In this document: positions 1 through 4,857 of the stretch, piece by piece
Position numbering within the stretch: the first letter of the stretch is position 1
Layout of the letters: each line of letters starts with the position of its first letter
Assembly (NCBI GenBank): GCA_003133285.1
Contig: PKWR01000121.1
Location: forward strand, 317 to 6,126
Origin: Coriobacteriia bacterium
Lineage (GTDB): Bacteria; Actinomycetota; Coriobacteriia; Anaerosomatales; PALSA-660
Reading direction: 5' to 3'
Length of the DNA: 5,810 bases
Program-made: the position numbers and the translations under genes
Notes under the pieces: model-generated
Told to the model about the DNA's origin: nothing
Databases searched by the model: none
Seen by the model: the letters and a program-made list of their open reading frames with translations, nothing else

Positions 1-794
1 ACGTCGGTGTTCGCGCGCAGATAGAGTGCCGCGCAGGCCTCGCGCTTCGTGCTCTCGCCGAGCTGCGGCATGGCCGCGCGCAGGATCTCGAGGAGCCGGT
101 CGGCCTTCTCCCAGGGGCGCTTGGTCTTCGGGTAGAAGACGGACCCGACGAGCGCGTGACCGCCCTTGGGGACGATGTAGCCGTAGCCGAACTCGTCACC
201 GAGGCTGCGCATGTAGATGCAGTCGAAGAACGGCTCGATGTCGCCCGTGAGCTCCACGAAGTCCTGGAGCGTCACGTAGGTGCTCGTGGCGCCGGCGCCG
301 AGCGCACGGCGGACCGCCGAGCGTGCACCGTCCGCCCCGACGAGGTTGGCGCAGCGCAGGGTCACAGCCTCGTCGCCGGTCCTGCAGTCCACGTCGACGC
401 CGTCAGTGTCCTGCCGAAAGCCGGTCAGGGCGCATGAGCCGGCGACCTCGACGGAGGAGGGCAGCAGCGAGACGAGCCAGTCGTCGAACCCGGCGCGCTC
501 CACGTTCAGGAAGGGGACCGTGGTGGGCTTGCGTATGTCGCGGTCCCAGTCCACGTAGCGGAATCGGACGGTGCGCGGACTCACCACGATGCTCTCCGGC
601 ACGTCGCCGTAGGGGGCGAGGGCATCGAGGCTCAGGTCGTGGAGCATGCCTCCGCAGCTCTTGTCGCGGGGGAGGGAGGCCGCGTCGACCAGCAGCACAT
701 CACCGCGCTCGGATGCGTGCAGCGCCGCCATGATGCCGGCGGGTCCCGCCCCGACCACGATGGTGTCGTAGTGCTCGTTCTTCGGACGCGTCAC
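1..794 (-). CDS. FAD-dependent oxidoreductase, geranylgeranyl reductase family (partial, C-terminus outside window)
   Basis: This frame was read by hand on the minus strand. It opens with GTG at 794-792 and stays open to the window edge, giving 264 residues. A Rossmann FAD motif, G-A-G-P-A-G, lies at residues 15-20, with an acidic residue (D37) at the end of the second strand. It is followed by an R-D-K-S-C-G-G-M segment (43-50), typical of the geranylgeranyl reductase branch of flavoprotein monooxygenase-like enzymes. The second FAD motif, G-A-D-G-A-R-S, is at 153-159, and a G-Y-G-Y-I-V-P-K segment at 203-210 matches the family's conserved 'W-x-F-P' region. Family members reduce isoprenoid double bonds, for example in archaeal-type lipids, menaquinone side chains or chlorophyll precursors. 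The substrate here cannot be told. An AAGGGAG ribosome site sits 9 nt upstream of the GTG. A nearby ATG (803) is unusable because it meets a stop after three codons. The family is confident; the reaction is not. Confidence 0.88.
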   Translation of the reverse strand, partial: MTRPKNEHYDTIVVGAGPAGIMAALHASERGDVLLVDAASLPRDKSCGGMLHDLSLDALAPYGDVPESIVVSPRTVRFRYVDWDRDIRKPTTVPFLNVERAGFDDWLVSLLPSSVEVAGSCALTGFRQDTDGVDVDCRTGDEAVTLRCANLVGADGARSAVRRALGAGATSTYVTLQDFVELTGDIEPFFDCIYMRSLGDEFGYGYIVPKGGHALVGSVFYPKTKRPWEKADRLLEILRAAMPQLGESTKREACAALYLRANTD

Positions 795-929
795 GCTGCC
801 ATGCTCCCTTGCGCGGAATGCCTGCTGCCGTCTTCGGCGCGCGGCCCACTCCACACCAGGAGCGGGCCGGCGACGCGCCGTTTAGGTGCTACGATGGCGC
901 GGCCGCAAGTATAGAACGAAAGGATGCAC
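795..929. promoter_or_regulatory. divergent intergenic region between the flavoprotein gene and the cysteine-rich gene
   Basis: These 135 bases separate two divergent starts and hold no convincing reading frame. For the plus-strand gene the best promoter candidate is an extended -10, TG-C-TACGAT, at 887-895, which would start transcription near 902 and leave a leader of about 28 nt. No recognisable -35 box precedes it. A second AT-rich box, TATAGA at 910-915, is probably too close to the start codon. No convincing promoter was found for the minus-strand gene. Confidence 0.4.
919..924 (+). promoter_or_regulatory. ribosome binding site that decides the start of the cysteine-rich protein
   Basis: The purine run AAAGGA at 919-924 runs into a first ATG (924) but lies about 6 nt upstream of a second in-frame ATG at 930. 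A ribosome bound here would use 930. This gives a protein beginning M-A-K-C-W rather than M-H-M-A-K-C-W. Confidence 0.6.
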
Positions 930-1178
930 ATGGCTAAGTGCTGGGAGCAGCGTGGGTGCGACGAGGAGATGCAGTCCCGTTGTCCGCATGACGTCCCGAC
1001 CGACAAGTGCCCGGCCAAATGCGCCTTCGCCGCGTGCGACCGCGCGAGCCACGTCCTGACCTGGGACCCGGCGATGATCTTCGACCCCTCGATCGACCGC
1101 CGCACGGCGATCAAAGAGAACTGCACCTACTGCGAGTTCTTCCTCACGAACGGCCCCAAGATGCCCGTCTCCGAGTAG
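930..1178 (+). CDS. small cysteine-rich protein resembling 'two-CW' domain proteins, probable metal or Fe-S binder
   Basis: This is an 82-residue soluble protein with eight cysteines at 4, 10, 18, 27, 31, 36, 65 and 68. It begins C-W-E-Q-R-G-C and continues to a C-P-H at 18-20. A C-x3-C-x4-C group follows at 27-36, and it ends with N-C-T-Y-C-E-F-F-L at 64-72. The opening C-W-E-x-x-x-C and the closing C-x2-C-[ED]-F resemble the short cysteine domain called 'two-CW', found alone or attached to signalling proteins mainly in anaerobes. The usual second C-W pair is absent here, so membership is probable rather than certain. The cysteine spacing suggests metal or iron-sulfur binding (inference). 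No signal peptide or membrane segment is visible. The gene ends 3 nt before the longest frame, and 27 nt before the preferred start, of the downstream DNA glycosylase, so the two are probably co-transcribed. Confidence 0.8.
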   Translation: MAKCWEQRGCDEEMQSRCPHDVPTDKCPAKCAFAACDRASHVLTWDPAMIFDPSIDRRTAIKENCTYCEFFLTNGPKMPVSE

Positions 1179-1195
1179 CCGGTGCGCGCGAACGC

Positions 1196-1199
1196 GGAG
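1196..1199 (+). promoter_or_regulatory. ribosome binding site supporting the internal GTG start of the glycosylase gene
   Basis: GGAG at 1196-1199 lies 6 nt before GTG 1206, which is in frame with the longer GTG start at 1182. No Shine-Dalgarno-like run precedes 1182. If 1182 is used, it would have to depend on translational coupling with the stop at 1176-1178. Confidence 0.5.
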
Positions 1200-1205
1200 A
1201 CCCGG

Positions 1206-1997
1206 GTGGCGGTTGCCGCGGCGCTCTCCGCCTACGGCGCCGAGCTCGCGTCCGAGGACGCTGCGCAGGTGGGCGGCGCGTTCACCGACATCCCCGAGGC
1301 CGACGCTCTGGTCAAGTCCTCACCCGAGGCCTTCCTGCTCGCTGTCCTCTTCACCCAGGGCGTGCCGGCCGAGCGCGCGTGGGCCGGGCCGTACCTGCTG
1401 AGCCAGCGGTTAGGCCACCTCGACCTGCGCGCTCTCGCCTTGGAGAGGGGAGCGGTCGACGAGGCCGTCTGCCGTCGCCCGGCGCTCCACCGGTTCAAAC
1501 ACACGATGGCCCATTGGACCAGCGACGCCGCCGCGCGCCTTCTCGATCGCTACGGCGGCGACGCGTCGGCGATATGGGCCGGCGCTCCCACCGCCATCGA
1601 GCTGACGGAGCGACTCTCCGCCTTCCGGGGGATCGGGCGCAAGAAGGCGGCGATGGCCGTCGAGATCCTGACGCGCCACTTCGGTGTGGAGGTGCGGGGG
1701 CTGGAATGCGGCAGCGTGGCCTACGACGTCCAGGTGCGGCGCGTCTTCCTGCGCAGCGGGCTGGTCGACCGCGACACCCCCGGCGACATCGATCGCGCGG
1801 CGGCAGAGGCGTGCCCCGCAGCGCCCGGAAGCCTCGACCTCGCGACGTGGCTCGTCGGACGCCAGTGGTGTCATCCCGCGCACGCGCTGTGCGGGGAGTG
1901 TCGCCTCGGAGCCGTATGTCCGCGCTTCATCGAGCGCTCCGTCGAGGGCGTCGGGGCGCGGCGCGTGTCGGCCGACGGGACCGCGCCAGGGCGCTAG
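1206..1997 (+). CDS. endonuclease III-like [4Fe-4S] DNA glycosylase/AP lyase (HhH-GPD family)
   Basis: The predicted product is a base-excision-repair enzyme that removes damaged or mismatched bases and may cut the abasic site. Numbering here is from GTG 1206 (263 aa); the alternative GTG at 1182 adds 8 residues. The helix-hairpin-helix reads L-S-A-F-R-G-I-G-R-K-K-A at 137-148. Its first lysine (K146) matches the Schiff-base lysine of E. coli Nth, and D174 in Y-D-V-Q-V-R-R-V matches the catalytic aspartate. Four cysteines at 222, 229, 232 and 238 form the exact C-x6-C-x2-C-x5-C iron-sulfur loop of the Nth/MutY group. The early segment L-L-A-V-L-F-T-Q-G-V-P-A-E-R-A-W differs from the classical Nth L-S-A-Q-A-T-D pattern, so this is a divergent paralogue rather than canonical Nth, and substrate preference is open. 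About 25 residues follow the cluster. The gene probably shares an operon with the upstream cysteine-rich gene. Its TAG stop lies inside a CTAG shared with the convergent DUF1015 gene. Confidence 0.9.
   Translation: MAVAAALSAYGAELASEDAAQVGGAFTDIPEADALVKSSPEAFLLAVLFTQGVPAERAWAGPYLLSQRLGHLDLRALALERGAVDEAVCRRPALHRFKHTMAHWTSDAAARLLDRYGGDASAIWAGAPTAIELTERLSAFRGIGRKKAAMAVEILTRHFGVEVRGLECGSVAYDVQVRRVFLRSGLVDRDTPGDIDRAAAEACPAAPGSLDLATWLVGRQWCHPAHALCGECRLGAVCPRFIERSVEGVGARRVSADGTAPGR
1994..1997. other. shared CTAG: overlapping stop codons of convergent genes
   Basis: The plus-strand glycosylase stops with TAG at 1995-1997 and the minus-strand DUF1015 gene stops with TAG read from 1996 to 1994. Both stops sit inside the palindrome CTAG, so the genes overlap by exactly 4 nt and no space is left for a conventional terminator between them. 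Confidence 0.95.
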
Positions 1998-3301
1998 AGA
2001 TCCTCCAGCGACTTGAAGAGCAGCCCCGACAGCAGCTTCGGATAGAAGTACGTCGACTTCTGGGGCATCGTCTCGCCCGCCGTGGCGACGGCAGCAACCT
2101 GGTCCATGCGCGTCGCGTTGAGGAGGAAGACCGCGTCGTGCTCGTGCGCGGCTGCGAGCGCCGCGTGCGCGTCCTTCGAGAAGGTGAGCCGGTCGAGCGT
2201 CTCCGGCCGGTCGGGGTGCACGTCGAAGAGCGGCGACAGGATGAGCTCCTGCAGCACCGCGACGTCCAGGCTGCGCCACGATTCCGAGGTCCCGGCCGGG
2301 AACGCTGCCGAGTGGTCGACGTCGGTGCGCAGCCGGGCGAGCAGGGTGAGGCCGTCACGGGTCCGCACGATGAACGAGGGCCGACCGGCGGCTGCGGACA
2401 GGACGTCACCCGGATGGCCGGCCGGGGGGATCTCGCTGAGCTCGAACCGCTCGGAGAGGGCCTTCCGGAACGCGGTCGGGTCGAGCGGCTGTGGCGCGTC
2501 GACGATCCGGTGCGTCGGATACACGACCAGTCCCGGGTCGTCCATGTTCACGAGCGCCATCATGACCGTCTCGTACGCGCGGCGGGTGGCGACGACGCCT
2601 GCGGGCTCGGCCGCGACGCGCTCGTCGCGATACGCGAGCGCGGTGGTGTAGCGGTGGTGCCCGTCGGCGATGAAGATCGGGCGGTCGGCCATGACCGCGG
2701 CGAGGGCGGCATGGTCGGCGGGGTCGCTCAGGGCCCAGAGGGTCGAGACGACCCCCTCGTCGTCGGTCGCCGTGGCCAGCGGTGGCGTCTGCATGGCCCG
2801 TTCGATGAGCCGGTCCGTGGAGTGCTCCGGGTCCGGGAACATCCCGAAGACCTGGCTCAGGTTCGCCGCCGTCGCGCGCGTCAGGTTGAGGCGGTCGTCG
2901 ATGGCCTTCGGGAGGGTACGCTCGTGCGGGAGCACCACGCCCGCCGAGAACGGCTCGAGACCGACAGCCGCCACGAAGCCGCGGCGGGCGATCTCCTTGC
3001 CTCCGTGGAGGTACCTCTGCTCGATGACGTACACCGCGGGATCGGGGTCGGCCGCGAGGATCCTCGACGACAGCCAGCCGCGCCACCGCTGTCCGCCGAC
3101 CGAGTAGCGGTTGTCGCGCGCCGCGGGGTCGAGCGAACCTTCCGGAAGCTCGAGCGCGACCACGTTGTGCGGATCGCGCGACAGCAGGTCCTCGCGCAGC
3201 GAGGGAGAGATGACGTCGTAGGGCGGGGCGGTGAGAGGTGTGATGTCCGTGCCTGCGGCTACGGGGTAGCGGACTGCGCGAAACGGGCTGACACGTGCCA
3301 C
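1994..3301 (-). CDS. DUF1015 family protein (COG4198-type)
   Basis: This is a 435-residue, apparently cytosolic protein with the full set of DUF1015 hallmarks and a typical family length. The N-terminal region carries A-P-P-Y-D-V at 25-30. The central signature I-A-D-G-H-H-R-Y-T-T-A-L is at 211-222, and M-P-Q-K-S-T-Y-F-Y-P-K-L-L-S-G-L is at 412-427 near the C-terminus. The conserved D-G-H-H-R and the K-S-T-x-F-x-P-K motif look like active-site or ligand-binding elements, but the family's function is not settled to my knowledge. From memory, homologues in anaerobes often sit near serine-biosynthesis genes, which is not visible here. The start is GTG 3301, supported by AAGGAG (plus positions 3309-3314) at 7 nt. 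The gene lies 52 nt downstream of azlD on the same strand and could be read from the azlC promoter. It ends tail to tail with the glycosylase gene, overlapping it by 4 nt. Confidence 0.93.
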   Translation of the reverse strand: MARVSPFRAVRYPVAAGTDITPLTAPPYDVISPSLREDLLSRDPHNVVALELPEGSLDPAARDNRYSVGGQRWRGWLSSRILAADPDPAVYVIEQRYLHGGKEIARRGFVAAVGLEPFSAGVVLPHERTLPKAIDDRLNLTRATAANLSQVFGMFPDPEHSTDRLIERAMQTPPLATATDDEGVVSTLWALSDPADHAALAAVMADRPIFIADGHHRYTTALAYRDERVAAEPAGVVATRRAYETVMMALVNMDDPGLVVYPTHRIVDAPQPLDPTAFRKALSERFELSEIPPAGHPGDVLSAAAGRPSFIVRTRDGLTLLARLRTDVDHSAAFPAGTSESWRSLDVAVLQELILSPLFDVHPDRPETLDRLTFSKDAHAALAAAHEHDAVFLLNATRMDQVAAVATAGETMPQKSTYFYPKLLSGLLFKSLEDL

Positions 3302-3324
3302 GGCGCCTCTCCTTGGTCAGTCGT

Positions 3325-3346
3325 GCGCATCTTCCGGGTGATGCGC
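3325..3346. repeat. perfect 7-bp inverted repeat between azlD and the DUF1015 gene
   Basis: Arms GCGCATC (3325-3331) and GATGCGC (3340-3346) flank an 8-nt loop. On the minus-strand transcript this would form a short GC-rich hairpin starting 7 nt after the azlD stop and ending about 10 nt before the DUF1015 ribosome site. No T-run follows, so a standard intrinsic terminator is unlikely. It could be an mRNA processing or stability element, a partial attenuator, or a dyad operator. Function is unknown. Confidence 0.6.
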
Positions 3347-3353
3347 CTCCGGG

Positions 3354-3686
3354 TCATGCTACCCCGAGCAGGTAGCGCAGGGCGAGGAACGACAGGATGC
3401 CCGCGGCGGTCGCTCCCAGGAAGCTTCGCGTGAAGCGGAACACCAGCGCCGTGGGCACCGACGCGAGCAGATAGGGGTTGTCCGGACGCAACATCCACTG
3501 CCCGCCGGGGCGAAGGACCTGTGTCGCGACGATGGCCGCCATCACCGACACGGGCACGTAGCTGAGCCAGCGGTGGACGACGGGCGGAAGCTCGAGGCGG
3601 GAGAGCGCCGCGATCGGTACGAGCCGGATCACGATGTTGGTGACGGCCATGCCGATCACGAGGCCCCAGGCGAGTGTCGGGCTCAT
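3354..3686 (-). CDS. azlD: AzlD family branched-chain amino-acid transport protein
   Basis: This is a 110-residue, very hydrophobic protein with about four membrane segments, roughly residues 5-25, 40-60, 74-90 and 94-108. Size and pattern are those of AzlD, the small partner of AzlC. The family features seen are a first helix ending I-V-I-R-L-V-P, a P-P-V-V-H-R-W-L-S-Y-V-P-V-S-V-M-A-A segment (34-51), and a basic R-F-T-R-S before the last helix. AzlCD complexes export branched-chain amino acids and their analogues across the cytoplasmic membrane; the substrate is inferred from the family. The ATG at 3686 overlaps the azlC stop as ATGA and lacks a strong ribosome site of its own, so translation is probably coupled to azlC. 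Confidence 0.9.
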   Translation of the reverse strand: MSPTLAWGLVIGMAVTNIVIRLVPIAALSRLELPPVVHRWLSYVPVSVMAAIVATQVLRPGGQWMLRPDNPYLLASVPTALVFRFTRSFLGATAAGILSFLALRYLLGVA

Positions 3687-4390
3687 GCGGGCACCGCCGT
3701 CATGACGCTCGCCGCTGCGATGGCGGCGACCACCACGGGCCACTGGCCCGGCATGACGGTGGACAGCGCCAGGGCCGTCACCGCGGCGAGCGCTCCGGCG
3801 ATCAGCTCGCGGCGCCCCGTGACCTGTCCGACCAGCAGGGCGACGAACATGGCGGGCATCGCGAAGTCGACGCCCCACCTCGATGGGTCGCCCAGGGCGC
3901 TCCCCGCGGTCGCGCCGATCGCGGTGCCGAGCGTCCAGCCGATCCATGCGACGGCGCCGACGCCCGTCATCGAGAAGCGGTCTGCGCGGCCTTCGCGCGC
4001 GTCGGCGATGTTGACCGCGAACGTCTCATCGGTGAGCGTGAAGGCGAGGGCGACCTGCTGCCAGCGCGGCACCCCCTTCAGGTGCGGGGCCATCGTCGCC
4101 GAGAAGAGCAGGTAGCGCAGGTTGACGACACCGGTGGCCACCAGCGCCGCCGTGAGGTTGCCGCTCGCGGTCAGGGCGGCGAGGCCGATGAACTGTCCCG
4201 CGCCCGCGAGGACGAGGGCCGAGCAGGCGGTCGCCTGCGCAACGGTGAACCCGGCCGCGGTAGCGGCCAGCCCGAAGGCGGCGCCGACCGGCATGTAACC
4301 GAGGAAGATCGGCAGGCCGAGGCGCGCGCCCCGCAGCAGGAGCGAGCGGCGGGTGGGCGCGGAAGAGGCGGCGGCGGTCGATCGTGGCAT
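3683..4390 (-). CDS. azlC: AzlC family branched-chain amino-acid exporter, large subunit
   Basis: This 235-residue polytopic membrane protein is of standard family length. A short basic, serine- and alanine-rich cytoplasmic tail (1-25) precedes G-Y-M-P-V-G-A-A-F-G (31-40), the usual opening signature. A-G-A-G-Q-F at 62-67, N-L-R-Y-L-L-F-S-A at 90-98 and L-T-D-E-T-F-A at 119-125 are the other conserved AzlC blocks. Several alanine- and valine-rich helices fill the C-terminal half. With AzlD it is expected to form an efflux complex for branched-chain amino acids. The pair overlaps by ATGA, which indicates tight co-expression. The ATG at 4390 has no ribosome site in the preceding 20 nt, while an AT-rich box lies about 10 nt upstream. 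The transcript may therefore be leaderless or nearly so. No alternative ATG occurs before residue 33. Confidence 0.92.
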   Translation of the reverse strand: MPRSTAAASSAPTRRSLLLRGARLGLPIFLGYMPVGAAFGLAATAAGFTVAQATACSALVLAGAGQFIGLAALTASGNLTAALVATGVVNLRYLLFSATMAPHLKGVPRWQQVALAFTLTDETFAVNIADAREGRADRFSMTGVGAVAWIGWTLGTAIGATAGSALGDPSRWGVDFAMPAMFVALLVGQVTGRRELIAGALAAVTALALSTVMPGQWPVVVAAIAAASVMTAVPA

Positions 4391-4427
4391 GCGCGTGAGG
4401 ATACTACATGCCTTCGTGGCACTGAGG

Positions 4428-4440
4428 GTATCATCGATAC
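4428..4440. repeat. inverted repeat GTATC-N3-GATAC overlapping a -10 box
   Basis: Perfect 5-bp arms (4428-4432 and 4436-4440) lie around a 3-nt centre. The dyad overlaps the predicted -10 box TATCAT. It could bind a regulator or be chance, since the arms are short. Confidence 0.4.
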
Positions 4441-4450
4441 AGAGAGTCGC

Positions 4451-4456
4451 AGGAGG
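4451..4456 (+). promoter_or_regulatory. strong ribosome binding site AGGAGG for the zinc-ribbon-like gene
   Basis: A full Shine-Dalgarno AGGAGG lies 8 nt before ATG 4465. It overlaps the upstream in-frame GTG at 4456, which rules that GTG out as the start. Confidence 0.85.
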
Positions 4457-4464
4457 TGGGAGCG

Positions 4465-4845
4465 ATGAGGTTCACGGTGTGGTGCGCGGTGGACGGCGCG
4501 GTCGAGGTATCGATCGACGACATCACCACGGTCATCGTGCGCTCCGGTTCCGACGTCGAGGTCGCGTTCACCTGCCCGGTGTGCGGCGCTCCGATCGCCG
4601 TTCGCGCCGAGGTGCCGCCCGGCCTCGCGGGGCTCCTGGGTGACGCATGGGGAGACCTGCAGTCGGGGCATGCCGAAGCGTGGGCCGTTCCCGGGGAGCA
4701 CGGGTCGGATGAGGGCGACCGCGCCGACGACCCCGATGAGTCCAAGAGGATCGACGCCTACGTCGAGTACTTCAGGCGGGAGCTCGCCGCGGTCGACACG
4801 GTGGAGTCGATGGTCGAGTTCCTGGACACCGGGGCGGGCCGCTGA
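4465..4845 (+). CDS. small zinc-ribbon-like protein of unknown function
   Basis: This is a 126-residue soluble protein. The N-terminal half resembles small actinobacterial zinc-ribbon proteins that begin with a W-C-x-x-C-G-x-V-E-V knuckle. Here the first knuckle reads W-C-A-V-D-G-A-V-E-V (6-15), so the second cysteine is replaced by aspartate (D10). The second knuckle, C-P-V-C-G at 37-41, is intact. Residues 79-96 are a highly acidic, probably disordered linker. Residues 96-121 look like an amphipathic helical tail (R-I-D-A-Y-V-E-Y-F-R-R-E-L). I do not recognise a named family. The relation to zinc ribbons is from motif resemblance recalled rather than searched. The start at 4465 follows a perfect AGGAGG. 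The gene appears to be a single-gene unit, diverging from azlC and ending 12 nt from the end of the convergent rhomboid gene. Confidence 0.78.
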   Translation: MRFTVWCAVDGAVEVSIDDITTVIVRSGSDVEVAFTCPVCGAPIAVRAEVPPGLAGLLGDAWGDLQSGHAEAWAVPGEHGSDEGDRADDPDESKRIDAYVEYFRRELAAVDTVESMVEFLDTGAGR

Positions 4846-4857
4846 CGTTCGCGCGGC

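Larger units (their letters stand above)
4391..4464. promoter_or_regulatory. divergent promoter region between azlC and the zinc-ribbon-like gene
   Basis: This 74-nt spacer carries AT-rich boxes in an otherwise GC-rich setting. For the plus strand, TATCAT at 4429-4434 matches the -10 consensus at five of six positions and would start transcription near 4441. For the minus strand, TAGTAT (plus 4401-4406) or the offset TATCCT (plus 4398-4403) lies about 8-11 nt before the azlC ATG. No good -35 is seen for either. A dyad, GTATC-N3-GATAC at 4428-4440, overlaps the plus-strand -10 and could be an operator. Confidence 0.45.

Noticed and set aside
791..1126. Minus-strand open frame ending at the flavoprotein start
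   Set aside because: It is antisense to the cysteine-rich gene and crosses the divergent intergenic region. It has no domain, and the cysteine pattern on the other strand is convincing.
1410..2279. Minus-strand open frame of 289 codons antisense to the glycosylase gene
   Set aside because: The glycosylase frame has full catalytic and Fe-S motifs, while this one has only low-complexity Arg/Ala/Pro-rich sequence and spans the ends of two convergent real genes.
1007..3433. Very long plus-strand open frame (808 codons) crossing several genes
   Set aside because: It overlaps the cysteine-rich and glycosylase genes out of frame and runs antisense to DUF1015. Its translation is an Arg/Gly-rich composition typical of shadow frames in GC-rich DNA, with no recognisable domain.
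3674..4468. Plus-strand open frame of 264 codons antisense to azlC
   Set aside because: It is rich in Arg, Gly and Glu without motifs. It mirrors azlC, whose family blocks are clear, and would overlap the divergent promoter.
4846..4857. Possible terminator between the convergent zinc-ribbon-like and rhomboid genes
   Set aside because: Only 12 nt separate the stops, and neither a GC-rich stem nor a T-run is visible.
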